Below are positions 8,245 through 16,186 of a DNA stretch of 64,000 nt, piece after piece (positions within the stretch are counted from its first letter, which is position 1; every line of letters begins with the position of its first letter). The translations under genes were made by a program, and so were the position numbers. A model generated the notes under the pieces. It was not told the origin of the DNA and searched no databases. It saw nothing but the letters and a program-made list of their open reading frames with translations. Location: positions 62,001-126,000 of the forward strand of contig JAFRDH010000019.1 of NCBI GenBank assembly GCA_017403955.1, in the 5' to 3' direction. This stretch comes from Mogibacterium sp. (GTDB taxonomy: Bacteria; Bacillota; Clostridia; Peptostreptococcales; Anaerovoracaceae).

Positions 8245-9423
8245 TTAAGCTCCGAGAAGCTGCTGATCATATTCAAACAGAATAGCATTGACCTCATAAA
8301 TATCGTAGATCTTGTTGTCTATACAATATCTGACGATCAGATCAGCCTTGCTGCTCGGCTGAAGCGCAAGACCTGCCCTTTTCAGCAAGTCCACTGTTTC
8401 GTCAATATTAAGTTCCAGTGAAATAGCCAGTGCCAGAACAGTGGCCTTCGAAGGCTTGTAGTTCACATTGCACCTGATCTTGGAAAACAGTTTGCGGTCG
8501 ATATTTGCATTCTTATATACCTGCGTATCTGAAAGGCCCCTGTCATCGATCAGGCTCAGAAGTTTCTGTTGGAATGTCATTCCGAGATTTTTGATCGCAT
8601 CATCAAGACTGTATGACTTTCCCGGTGCTTCTGATCTCGGCAAACTGCCAAAAGTTGCTGATTTTCTGTATGGCGCAGAATAATCAGAAGAAGCATCAGG
8701 AGCTATGCTCTCTTCATAAAGATTGTGGAAGTAGGCATCAAACTCCTCTTCACTGAGAAGATCGATATCTTCCTCCAGTGAAGCCAGAGGAGCCATTTCG
8801 TCGGAATCTTCTTCCTCGTCTGAAGCCTCATCAGGTAATGCTTCCTGCAGCATGGAAGAATTTCCACCGCCAAATTCCCGATTGATCTGCTCATCTACAT
8901 AGTTGTCATCTATGTACTGCCGGACTCCGTCAAGAAGACTTTTGGAAAGATCGAAGGAACTCTTATCGAAAACTACAAGAGTGACTTCCATCTCAGACAG
9001 CATCAGGAAATCGGATATCTCTTCGATCGCGACTTTGAGCGCCAGATCCTTCGGGAAACCGTATACACCGGTAGAGATCATAGGAAATGCAATGCTTTTG
9101 CACCCGAGATAATCAGCCAGAAGCAGCGAATGACGGTAACAGGCTCCGAGGATCTCGAGCTCATCCTTATCACCGCCGTCCCAGACCGGGCCAACTGTAT
9201 GAATAATATAGCGCGCATCAAGACCATACGCAGGCGTATACACAGCATCGCCCGGCTTGATCGGACCTATCTTCTCCCGGTCAGCAAGGAGCTGTTCTCT
9301 GCCCGCTGCTTCGTAAATCGCATGGTCTGTTCCACTTCCTACTACAGGCATGGGATTGGCAGAATTGACAATAGCGTCAGCCTTGACCTTGGTTATATCA
9401 TTTCGTTCTATTCTGAAAGGCAT
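8245..9423 (-). CDS. macro-domain protein with C-terminal HTH-like domain
   Basis: 392-residue fusion. Residues 1 to about 170 are a macro domain, the ADP-ribose-binding and de-ADP-ribosylating fold: DAIVNSANP, GSGTDHAIYEAAG, the GDAVYTPAY strand and the ISTGVYGFP loop are all present. A very acidic linker (about 180-270) follows. The last 110 residues (LLSLIDDRGLSDTQVYKNA, then SKIRCNVNYKPSKAT) look like a lambda-repressor-type helix-turn-helix with a helical extension. GGAGGG precedes the ATG. The gene stands alone between a terminator and a divergent nitroreductase. Binding of ADP-ribose or a related nucleotide coupled to DNA or protein recognition is inferred from the architecture. Confidence 0.85.
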   Translation of the reverse strand: MPFRIERNDITKVKADAIVNSANPMPVVGSGTDHAIYEAAGREQLLADREKIGPIKPGDAVYTPAYGLDARYIIHTVGPVWDGGDKDELEILGACYRHSLLLADYLGCKSIAFPMISTGVYGFPKDLALKVAIEEISDFLMLSEMEVTLVVFDKSSFDLSKSLLDGVRQYIDDNYVDEQINREFGGGNSSMLQEALPDEASDEEEDSDEMAPLASLEEDIDLLSEEEFDAYFHNLYEESIAPDASSDYSAPYRKSATFGSLPRSEAPGKSYSLDDAIKNLGMTFQQKLLSLIDDRGLSDTQVYKNANIDRKLFSKIRCNVNYKPSKATVLALAISLELNIDETVDLLKRAGLALQPSSKADLIVRYCIDNKIYDIYEVNAILFEYDQQLLGA

Positions 9424-9485
9424 CTCCGTATCCCTCCTTGTAAAGGAAATTGTAACCTATATCGCATCAGAAATATATAACAAAG

Positions 9486-9514
9486 TTGAACATCTTATGA
9501 TTGAGGTATATCAT
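9486..9514 (+). promoter_or_regulatory. promoter of the nitroreductase gene
   Basis: TTGAAC (9486-9491), 17-base spacer, TATCAT (9509-9514), 56 bases upstream of the nitroreductase start. Confidence 0.6.
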
Positions 9515-9570
9515 ATTCAATAACGATCTGTAAACATGCAGTCCATCACCGGAATACAGGAGGTTCTACT

Positions 9571-10161
9571 ATGCTCAAAGATCTGATCATCCGTAACAGA
9601 AGTGTCCGCGGCTACGATCCGTCAGTCAAAATTCCACGTGACGAGCTCGCAGATATGATCGACTGTGCGAGGCTCAGCGCATCGAGCCGGAATGTGCAGC
9701 CCCTCAAATACTATATATCAAATGAAGGTCGTTCCGTAGAAATACTGAACGGTCTTATCCATTACGGCCGCCGGCTTCCCGGGATCACTCTACCGTTCAA
9801 AGGAACTGAGCCGCCTGCTTTCATAGTCATCTGCCTTGACACTTCAATAAACAGCAGCAAGCAGATTTTCATACGAGATGTCGGTATCGCTGCCGAAGCC
9901 ATCACTCTGAGAGCAGCAGAACTCGGATACGGCGCCTGCATGATAGGCAATTTCTCTCCTGACGAAGTAAAGGCTCAGCTTGGATTCAGTGAGGAGATCG
10001 ATCCTATGCTTATTATCTCTATCGGCAAATCAGTCGAAGATATAAGGCTCGTTGATCTCGGTCCTGACGGGAATACGGATTATTACCGCGACGATGCCGG
10101 AACACATTTCGTACCAAAACGCAGTCTTGAAGATATTATTCTTCCATCATCAGACAAATGA
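9571..10161 (+). CDS. nitroreductase family flavoprotein
   Basis: 196-residue protein of the nitroreductase (NfsA/FRP-like) superfamily, FMN-dependent NAD(P)H oxidoreductases that form dimers in the cytosol. The N-terminal RNRSVRGYDP motif binds the FMN phosphate. The SASSRNVQPLKYY stretch is the conserved SPSxxNxQPW-like loop, and AELGYGACMIG is the C-terminal FMN contact. AGGAGG lies upstream of the ATG. It is monocistronic as far as can be seen. The physiological electron acceptor is unknown. Confidence 0.88.
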   Translation: MLKDLIIRNRSVRGYDPSVKIPRDELADMIDCARLSASSRNVQPLKYYISNEGRSVEILNGLIHYGRRLPGITLPFKGTEPPAFIVICLDTSINSSKQIFIRDVGIAAEAITLRAAELGYGACMIGNFSPDEVKAQLGFSEEIDPMLIISIGKSVEDIRLVDLGPDGNTDYYRDDAGTHFVPKRSLEDIILPSSDK

Positions 10162-10240
10162 TCTCCCCGGGAAAACAGTCTATTATCCAATAACCTCATC
10201 AGTTGTCTTATTATAGCATTTCTGCTGTTAATAATCGTGC

Positions 10241-10246
10241 TATAAT
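10241..10246 (+). promoter_or_regulatory. extended -10 element before the YwaF-like gene
   Basis: TGC directly before TATAAT (10241-10246) makes an extended -10. No good -35 is seen at 17 bases. Confidence 0.5.
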
Positions 10247-10288
10247 TCAACCGTAGATGTTGTTTTGCAGAGCATACCAGGAGCGTTT

Positions 10289-11038
10289 ATGCAGGGGAAT
10301 TTTCCGGGATCGATACTTGAAGCGACTGCCTGGCAGATGGATAAACCTGAGCTGTTTTCAGGCTTCCACCTTGCCGCATTTTTCATTACTGTCATTGCTT
10401 CAGTGATCCTTGCGAAAAAAGCATCCGGGCATTATCGCGATGAATATCTTATATATTCGGGGTGGATCCTCGCCGTTCTTGAGGTATACAAGCAATTGTT
10501 CATTTATTTTGTTATAAACGATGGTGTTTATAACTGGTGGTTCTTCCCGTTTCAACTATGCTCTGTTCCGATGTATCTGTGTGTGCTGCTTCCGCTTGTA
10601 CAGGGCAGCATCAGAGAATCATTCCTGACTTTTATGTCATCATATACACTCATCAGCGCTGCAGCTGCGCTGATCTATCCTGAAGATTTCCTTCGTCCGT
10701 ATATAACGCTTACTGCTCACGGTTTTATCTGGCATGGAATATTGCTTTTCATAAGTCTGCTGCTGTTATTTTCTAATGTTCCGGACCGCTCGATCAGAGG
10801 ATTCGTGCGTGCCACAGGTCTCTTTATTGTATTATCTGCAGTTGCCGTCCTGATAAATGCTCTTGTGGATACATACATGTTCTATCTGAATCCTTATCAC
10901 AACTCTCCGCAGCCTCTCGTCGGAACTGTTCAGAATGCTCTCGGGATCCCTGCAGGACTAATACTCTATATACTCGCAATAATAATCGCTGCCGGTCTTA
11001 CACTTATAATCAAGCCCTCAGGAAAAAAAGCCGGTTAG
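10289..11038 (+). CDS. YwaF/TIGR02206-type integral membrane protein
   Basis: 249-residue membrane protein with about six to seven hydrophobic helices, matching the pattern of the YwaF (TIGR02206) family: an early FSGFHLAAFFIT helix, NWWFFPFQLCSVPMYL and the DTYMFYLNPYHNSP stretch before the last helices. The function of the family is not established. A TTG-initiated frame starts at 10265, but AGGAG sits 5 bases before the ATG at 10289. It lies between the nitroreductase and the TetR gene and has its own promoter. Confidence 0.75.
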   Translation: MQGNFPGSILEATAWQMDKPELFSGFHLAAFFITVIASVILAKKASGHYRDEYLIYSGWILAVLEVYKQLFIYFVINDGVYNWWFFPFQLCSVPMYLCVLLPLVQGSIRESFLTFMSSYTLISAAAALIYPEDFLRPYITLTAHGFIWHGILLFISLLLLFSNVPDRSIRGFVRATGLFIVLSAVAVLINALVDTYMFYLNPYHNSPQPLVGTVQNALGIPAGLILYILAIIIAAGLTLIIKPSGKKAG

Positions 11039-11045
11039 TTGTTTT

Positions 11046-11098
11046 GTAAATAATATTTACCAACAAATACATTTAACCTTACCACTTGGTTTGTGGTA
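11046..11098 (+). promoter_or_regulatory. TetR gene control region with two palindromes
   Basis: GTAAATA-A-TATTTAC (11046-11060) is a perfect 7-1-7 palindrome. TACCAC (11080-11085) and GTGGTA (11093-11098) form a second perfect inverted repeat that overlaps a -10 hexamer TACAAT at 11097-11102. Palindromes this size are typical TetR-family operators, so autorepression is the simple reading. Confidence 0.5.
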
Positions 11099-11143
11099 CA
11101 ATAATAGAAAATATTTATTGTTGATCATTGAAAAGGAGTTGTT

Positions 11144-11725
11144 ATGCCTCTTGTAGTAGACAAAGATAAAGTCAGAATGGACATTCTCATGGCATTCGAG
11201 AGATGCATGAGTGAGACTCCGATGTCAAATGTATCTCTTAGAGACATAGCCAAAGAAGCAGGAATGTCACATGCTAATCTTCTTAATTATTTCAGCAGCA
11301 AGGACGACCTTATTGTCAGCTATGCAAGATATATTAAAGATTACATCCGTGATCTGTGCAGTGAATGGTTCCATACTCACAGCCGTAAGAGGTTTAAATC
11401 AAACCTCAATTACATGAATGCATTCATGAGTTACCTCACAAGCGGCAAGGTAAATGAAAGCCGCAGGAATGCTACGACACAGACTCTTGTTTTCTCCCAG
11501 TATAATCCTGAGATCGCATTACTGGTACAGGAGCAATTCGCTGAGTGGAGACGGATCATGGAGGAATGTCTTGTTTCGATTTATGGTGAGCAGGTCGGCG
11601 CCAAGGAAGCCGAAGTCATGGTGGCTCTTGTCGCAGGTGTTTTCCTGTGCAACTATACACATACCCTGACAGGCAAAGCTAACGATAACTTCATCGGTCT
11701 GTTCGGAAACCTTGCAAAATCCTGA
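11144..11725 (+). CDS. TetR family transcriptional regulator
   Basis: 193-residue TetR/AcrR-type repressor. The N-terminal helix-turn-helix reads SLRDIAKEAGMSHANLLNYF, the TetR signature in which the Tyr-Phe pair contacts DNA backbone, followed by SKDDLI. The C-terminal helical domain (from about residue 60) binds an unknown ligand and forms the dimer. It has its own promoter with palindromes overlapping the -10, and a strong terminator follows. The target genes are not obvious. The upstream YwaF-like gene on the same strand is one candidate. Confidence 0.9.
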   Translation: MPLVVDKDKVRMDILMAFERCMSETPMSNVSLRDIAKEAGMSHANLLNYFSSKDDLIVSYARYIKDYIRDLCSEWFHTHSRKRFKSNLNYMNAFMSYLTSGKVNESRRNATTQTLVFSQYNPEIALLVQEQFAEWRRIMEECLVSIYGEQVGAKEAEVMVALVAGVFLCNYTHTLTGKANDNFIGLFGNLAKS

Positions 11726-11737
11726 TATTATTGCAAA

Positions 11738-11795
11738 TCATCTCAAAAAAACCCGCAGTTCTGCTTCGGCAAAACTGCGGATTTTTTTGAGATGA
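11738..11795. terminator. strong bidirectional intrinsic terminator
   Basis: CCCGCAGTT and AACTGCGGA-type arms are enclosed by A7 on the left and T7 on the right and extended by TCATCTC/GAGATGA. Both strands end in a run of T after the stem. It terminates the TetR gene on the plus strand. On the minus strand it would terminate transcripts from the structured element at 11808-11915. Confidence 0.9.
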
Positions 11796-11807
11796 ATTCA
11801 TGATTTG

Positions 11808-11915
11808 GCAGGGAGAGACTATGCCAGAGGAATCGCATAAGGGGCGAAAAGCCGTTAAGCCTGCAAGGAGTCTCCCCCGATCACTCTTGCTTTCTCCTCT
11901 GACCAGTCTCCTGAG
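11808..11915. ncRNA. candidate multi-helix structured RNA of unknown class
   Basis: Four mutually compatible pairings are visible: GGAGAGACT/AGTCTCC (11812-11820 with 11905-11911), CAGAGGA/TCCTCTG (11825-11831 with 11895-11901), a GGC-GAAAA-GCC hairpin near 11842-11852, and GCAAGGAGT/ACTCTTGC (11863-11871 with 11883-11890). The segment is GC-rich in an AT-rich intergenic region and has no ORF. On the minus strand it runs directly into the terminator at 11738-11795, which would make a small RNA of roughly 180 bases. I could not match it to a known riboswitch, and the orientation is uncertain. Confidence 0.4.
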
Positions 11916-12015
11916 ATTCAATTTACTTCAATAACTTCATCACGTAAAATATCAAAATCTAATATAGTAATAGACATTATAAATAATAGAATGCTGTGTG
12001 TATCTACCAGTTTTC

Positions 12016-12044
12016 TTGAAAAAATAATTTTATCACAATATAAT
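12016..12044 (+). promoter_or_regulatory. promoter of the LysR-type regulator
   Basis: TTGAAA (12016-12021), 17-base spacer, TATAAT (12039-12044), 47 bases before the start codon. Confidence 0.75.
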
Positions 12045-12091
12045 TATTCAAGTATTTAACCATTGCGCCCTGAATCCGGGAGGCTAATATT

Positions 12092-13033
12092 ATGAATATT
12101 CAGCAAGTCATTTATGTTATGGCAGTCAATGACTACCATTCTTTTACAGAAGCTGCAAAGTCTTTATACATCTCTCAGCCCAGACTGAGTCAGGCTATAC
12201 GCGAACTTGAAGAAGAACTTGGATTTGAAATTTTCGTACGCAACAGAAAAGGGATATCCGGCGCAACCGTTAAGGGAGCTGAGTTCCTTCGTCAGTCACG
12301 CATACTCCTCAGACAATTTTCCGCACTTGAATCACTCAAAGAACGCAACATGTCTACTTTCCATCTTGCGTCAACACTCGTAACACAAGCGCAGGACGCT
12401 TTTATTAAACTATGTAAAGAAGTATCGAACGACCCTCTTCTCAACATGGATATCTGGTTCTGCGGATGCTTTGATGCAGCAACCCGGATCAAGTCTATGG
12501 CATCTGATCTGGGTGTCGTAGCCATCCTGGATGACCAGATGGAAGAATGGCTTTATTATTTTAAGTCAAATAATATTGATTATCACGAGCTTACTTCTCG
12601 TGATGTAACAGTTACGATCAGTAAAAGCAGTCCCCTTGCCAGCAAGGACGTCATCATGCCGGAAGATCTCAGGCATTACACGTATATAGCTGAGAAATGC
12701 TCCCGTATGAATGATCTTTCTGTAAAAATGGCTGCTCTCCTTGAAAAGATGTGTCCGGAAGCCAGGATCCTTGTATCCAACACATACATGATGTACACGC
12801 TTGTGTCAGAATCTCCTGAGCGTGCTTTTACCTTTGAGCCGGTCTCACCTTCACCGGAAACGCTTGAAAAGTTCGGTCTTGTTTCTATCCCGTTCGGCGC
12901 AGGCATTACTGCTCATCTCGGGTACATCCACCCTGCAGAACGCCGTCTCTGCAGTATTGCGATCAGATATCTGGAGCTTCTTCACAAGGAACTCTGCATA
13001 CCGTTTGTTCCTCTGGAAGGATCTTCGTTATAG
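12092..13033 (+). CDS. LysR family transcriptional regulator
   Basis: 313-residue LysR-type regulator. The winged helix-turn-helix occupies about residues 1-60 (FTEAAKSLYISQPRLSQAI, then LEEELGFEIFVRNRKG), the standard LTTR signature. The remaining 250 residues form the periplasmic-binding-like effector domain. GGGAGG precedes the ATG. No divergently transcribed target sits next to it: the upstream neighbour is the intergenic RNA-like element and the downstream gene is convergent and overlaps its 3' end. Effector and regulon are unknown. Confidence 0.9.
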   Translation: MNIQQVIYVMAVNDYHSFTEAAKSLYISQPRLSQAIRELEEELGFEIFVRNRKGISGATVKGAEFLRQSRILLRQFSALESLKERNMSTFHLASTLVTQAQDAFIKLCKEVSNDPLLNMDIWFCGCFDAATRIKSMASDLGVVAILDDQMEEWLYYFKSNNIDYHELTSRDVTVTISKSSPLASKDVIMPEDLRHYTYIAEKCSRMNDLSVKMAALLEKMCPEARILVSNTYMMYTLVSESPERAFTFEPVSPSPETLEKFGLVSIPFGAGITAHLGYIHPAERRLCSIAIRYLELLHKELCIPFVPLEGSSL

Positions 13034-13565
13034 AAGATTCATCCCTGTATTCAGACTCCATCTCAACAAGATCATAAATGAGAGGGTCACGGATAAGGTG
13101 CTTCCATACCGTATATGTCGCACGGATGAATCTCGGATCCAGTTCCGTTTTATCCTCTATCATAGGACATTTGTACGGAAGCTCTGCATCATTATAAATA
13201 AGCTGAAGTATTCCGTCTTCCGTAAGATGCGGAGCGAGAGGAAAACTTCTGCACTGAATCGGTCTCATCCCCCGCAGGCAATGCGGGGGTGTTTTACATC
13301 TCACGAAATAAACCGACCCGTGCCATGACTCAGGGAATTCGTACTCCTCCGTACTGAGCGTGCTCCATGTCAGCCAGTCTGCATGTCTGTCATGGATCTT
13401 TTCTTCACCCGGCAGCAGAAATATCCCCATCTCCTCGTCATAATGCGCAGCGTTGCAGCAAGCAGCCCCGCAGATCATTCCGCAGTCAAAAGGGACCGGT
13501 GAAACTCTGTCCAGCAATCTGTATATTGCTCTGTATGTTCGTTTTCTGATAGTAGATTTGATCAT
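12963..13565 (-). CDS. cysteine-cluster (YkgJ-like) protein
   Basis: 200-residue cytosolic protein with a Cys-rich N-terminus, FDCGMICGAACC, and later CKTPPHC and PIQCRSFPLAP. This spacing resembles the YkgJ/UPF0153 putative metal (zinc or iron) chelating family, where the PxxCRxFP motif is diagnostic. The function is unknown. Its last 71 bases overlap the 3' end of the convergent LysR gene. The codon pattern still looks coding there (EMESEYRDESSITKILPEE), so the overlap is probably real. A shorter protein cannot be excluded. Confidence 0.7.
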   Translation of the reverse strand: MIKSTIRKRTYRAIYRLLDRVSPVPFDCGMICGAACCNAAHYDEEMGIFLLPGEEKIHDRHADWLTWSTLSTEEYEFPESWHGSVYFVRCKTPPHCLRGMRPIQCRSFPLAPHLTEDGILQLIYNDAELPYKCPMIEDKTELDPRFIRATYTVWKHLIRDPLIYDLVEMESEYRDESSITKILPEEQTVCRVPCEEAPDI

Positions 13566-13583
13566 TGATCCTGTTCACCTTAG

Positions 13584-13609
13584 TAAAAAAGGCGGGAATA
13601 CATCCCGCC
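13584..13609 (-). terminator. intrinsic terminator of pta
   Basis: On the minus strand GGCGGGA-TGTAT-TCCCGCC is followed by six T residues. It lies directly after the pta stop codon. Confidence 0.9.
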
Positions 13610-13635
13610 CTTTCCGTAAATGATGTTGTTTGATA

Positions 13636-14646
13636 TTACAGAGCTGCTGTGATGATAGACATTCTGTATACTTCCTCTGCGTCGCATCCGCGGGAGAGGT
13701 CGTTGATAGGAGCATTAAGTCCGAGAAGGATCGGGCCGTAAGCAGCATATCCGCCAAGTCTCTGAGCGATCTTGTATCCGATATTACCTGCCTCGATAAG
13801 CGGGAATACGAATGTGTTAGCGTAACCTGCAACCTCTGATCCAGGGAACTTGAGCTGTCCTACTGTAGGTGATACAGCTGCATCGAACTGCATCTCGCCG
13901 TCGATCTTCATCTCAGGGTTGAGTTCCTTTGCGATCTTGGTAGCTTCTGCTGAGAGAGCTACTGTGCCGCCCTTTCCTGAACCCTTTGTGGAGAAGCTGA
14001 GCATTGCTACCTTAGGATCGATTCCGAATGTCTTCGCGCATTTCTCGATCTCAACAGCTACCTCAGCAAGCTTCTGTGCTCCTGTGAAAGTAACATTACC
14101 TTCTTTGTCCTTGCTGTCAGTATAATCAAGATTAACTGCGCAGTCGCCCATAGCGATAGTACGGAGATTCTCATCACCGAAATCTCTGTTGAGAATGAAG
14201 CATGAGCTTACAAGGTGTGCACCAGGTTTGGTTTTGACAAGCTGAAGTGCAGGACGGATCGTATCTGCAGTTGAGTAAGTAGCTCCGCCGAGCAGGCAGT
14301 CAGCCTTACCCATCTTAACGAGCATGGTTCCGAAATAGTTGCCCTTGAGGAGATTAGCTCTGCACTCTTCAGGAGTCATTTTGCCCTTACGGAGTTCTAC
14401 CATCTTCTCTACCATTTCTTCCATTCCGTCATAGTTCTCAGGATCGATGATCTGAGCTTTTTCGATATCGAAGCCCTTTGCAGCAGCGGCTGCCTTTACC
14501 TCATCAACATTTCCTACAAGAACTACTCCCATAAGATCCTCAGCGAGGAGTCTTGCAGCTGCTTCCTGGATACGTGCGTCTGTTCCTTCAGTGAAAACAA
14601 TTGTCTTTGGCTGTGCTTTGACCTTTTCTATCAGTTTATCAAACAT
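13636..14646 (-). CDS. pta: phosphate acetyltransferase
   Basis: 336-residue phosphotransacetylase that interconverts acetyl-CoA and acetyl phosphate, a cytosolic step in acetate formation and ATP gain in fermenters. The length matches the short single-domain Pta class. The N-terminus IVFTEGTDARIQEAAARLL, the LLGGATYSTADTIRPALQ stretch (here trimmed to LGGATYSTADT) and the C-terminal GPILLGLNAPINDLSRGC are characteristic. GGAG lies 7 bases before the ATG. A consensus promoter (14718-14746) and a terminator flank it, so it is monocistronic. The usual acetate kinase gene is not adjacent. Confidence 0.95.
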   Translation of the reverse strand: MFDKLIEKVKAQPKTIVFTEGTDARIQEAAARLLAEDLMGVVLVGNVDEVKAAAAAKGFDIEKAQIIDPENYDGMEEMVEKMVELRKGKMTPEECRANLLKGNYFGTMLVKMGKADCLLGGATYSTADTIRPALQLVKTKPGAHLVSSCFILNRDFGDENLRTIAMGDCAVNLDYTDSKDKEGNVTFTGAQKLAEVAVEIEKCAKTFGIDPKVAMLSFSTKGSGKGGTVALSAEATKIAKELNPEMKIDGEMQFDAAVSPTVGQLKFPGSEVAGYANTFVFPLIEAGNIGYKIAQRLGGYAAYGPILLGLNAPINDLSRGCDAEEVYRMSIITAAL

Positions 14647-14717
14647 ATTCTGTCTCCAATCGATTAATAATTGAATAATGTTACCTGCAGGCGAGTCATA
14701 CTCGTCCTAACATTCAA

Positions 14718-14746
14718 ATTATAAATCATAGCAGTATTTATTTCAA
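14718..14746 (-). promoter_or_regulatory. promoter of pta
   Basis: On the minus strand TTGAAA (14741-14746), a 17-base spacer and TATAAT (14718-14723) make a near-consensus promoter with a leader of about 65 bases. Confidence 0.8.
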
Positions 14747-14805
14747 TATTACGTAATTCCTGACGATCTGGATGCATCGCTAGTTATGTTTAAAAGTACA
14801 AAATT

Positions 14806-14833
14806 TTCACCAATATTTGTGGAATAGTACAAT
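14806..14833 (+). promoter_or_regulatory. possible promoter of the ATP-grasp gene
   Basis: TTCACC (14806-14811), 16-base spacer, TACAAT (14828-14833). The -35 is weak. Confidence 0.4.
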
Positions 14834-14899
14834 CATTTGATGTATTATTTAGCACAGCAGACTTTTTCTCAAAGAACAAAACAAAGGATAAAAGGAACT

Positions 14900-16087
14900 A
14901 TGAATTTCATTTTTATATCACCGAACTTTCCGGTTTCATACCGTTATTTCTGTATGCGCCTTGCAGGCAACGGAGTCAATGTTCTCGGAATTGGGGACTC
15001 GCCTTTTGACGACCTGATGCCTGAACTCAAAGAAGCACTCACAGAGTATTACAAGGTCGATTCTCTCGAAGACTATGATTCTGTCCTGAGAGCAGTCGCT
15101 TTCTTTACTTTCAAATACGGCAAGATCGACTGGATCGAATCGAACAACGAATACTGGCTCACTTTCGATGCATCACTCAGAAAAGATTTCAATGTCACTA
15201 CAGGTGTGCAGCCTGAGGATCTTTCTCTGTGGAAGAGCAAAGCAGCAATGAAGCCGGGATACCGCAGTGCCGGAATTCCGTGCGCACGCGAGCATCTGGT
15301 AACTGATATTGCAGCGGCAAAAGAATTCCTTGATGAAATCGGCGGATACCCGGTCTTTGCGAAACCTAACGTAGGAGTTGGTGCAGAAGACACCTTCAAA
15401 ATCGAGAATGAAGACGATCTTGTCAAATTCTTCGAGGTCAAGCCGGATGCACAATACATTATGGAAGAATTTGTATTCGGCGATATTTACACATATGACG
15501 CTATCTGCGACTCTTCGGGGAAGCCTCTCTTCGAGTCGTCATTCAGATGTCCTAATGTCGCTGAGACCGTCAACAACGGAGAAGACTGCTTCTATTTTGT
15601 TACAGCGGATATCCCTGAGCAACTCCGTGAATACGGCCGCAAAGCACTCGAAGCATTCCACGTCAGGAGCAGATTCGTTCATTTCGAATTCTTCCGTCTG
15701 ACCAAAACAAAGAAAGGTCTCGGTAAGAAAGGTGAGTTCGTAGGACTGGAAGTCAATATGAGACCTGCCGGCGGATACACTCCTGATCTGATGAATTATG
15801 CTCATTCTACAGATGTCTACCAGATCTGGGCAGATATGGTCACCGATGATGCAAGACTGGTACAGGACAGCGGCCCTCATCGCTACTGTGTATATGCCGG
15901 AAGAAAGGATTCCAATCCTCATTCACACACTCATGATGAGGTGCTGGCACACTATGGCGACAGGATAATGATGGCTGACCGCATGCCTGATATATTCGCT
16001 GCTGCGATGGGTAATCAGATGTATGTCCTGCTCTGCGATACCCTTGATGAGGTTGAGGAAGCAAGGAATTACATAATCGAAAGCTGA
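14900..16087 (+). CDS. ATP-grasp domain protein
   Basis: 395-residue ATP-grasp enzyme, the superfamily that joins a carboxylate to an amine or thiol through an acyl phosphate. The preATP-grasp N-terminus (about 1-110) precedes the ATP-grasp fold: GGYPVFAKPNVGVGA is the lysine and glycine-rich loop, YIMEEFVFGDIYTYDAI the second subdomain, and GLEVNMRPAGGYTPD the metal-binding ExN motif. The annotated start is the ATG at 14900 after AAGGA; an upstream ATG at 14837 lacks a site. It is a stand-alone gene between pta and the second ABC operon. The substrate is unknown; peptide or amino-acid ligation is possible. Confidence 0.85.
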   Translation: MNFIFISPNFPVSYRYFCMRLAGNGVNVLGIGDSPFDDLMPELKEALTEYYKVDSLEDYDSVLRAVAFFTFKYGKIDWIESNNEYWLTFDASLRKDFNVTTGVQPEDLSLWKSKAAMKPGYRSAGIPCAREHLVTDIAAAKEFLDEIGGYPVFAKPNVGVGAEDTFKIENEDDLVKFFEVKPDAQYIMEEFVFGDIYTYDAICDSSGKPLFESSFRCPNVAETVNNGEDCFYFVTADIPEQLREYGRKALEAFHVRSRFVHFEFFRLTKTKKGLGKKGEFVGLEVNMRPAGGYTPDLMNYAHSTDVYQIWADMVTDDARLVQDSGPHRYCVYAGRKDSNPHSHTHDEVLAHYGDRIMMADRMPDIFAAAMGNQMYVLLCDTLDEVEEARNYIIES

Positions 16088-16102
16088 TTTCCAGTTTACT
16101 TC

Positions 16103-16131
16103 TTTACATCATCACTTTAGCGTGCTAAAAT
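16103..16131 (+). promoter_or_regulatory. promoter of ABC system 2
   Basis: TTTACA (16103-16108), 17-base spacer, TAAAAT (16126-16131), 55 bases before the binding-protein gene. Confidence 0.7.
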
Positions 16132-16186
16132 GCTATAGTGATTCGCGAAGATTTTTGCTTAATAACTGAACAAGGGAGAAATAATT

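Noticed and set aside
11808-11915. Glycine riboswitch suggested by GGGAGAGAC
   Set aside because: The conserved core CCGAAGG and CTCTCAGG segments are missing and no glycine-related gene follows.
12801-13328. 175-codon plus-strand ORF after the LysR gene
   Set aside because: It runs antisense through the cysteine-cluster gene, has no ribosome binding site and unusual composition.
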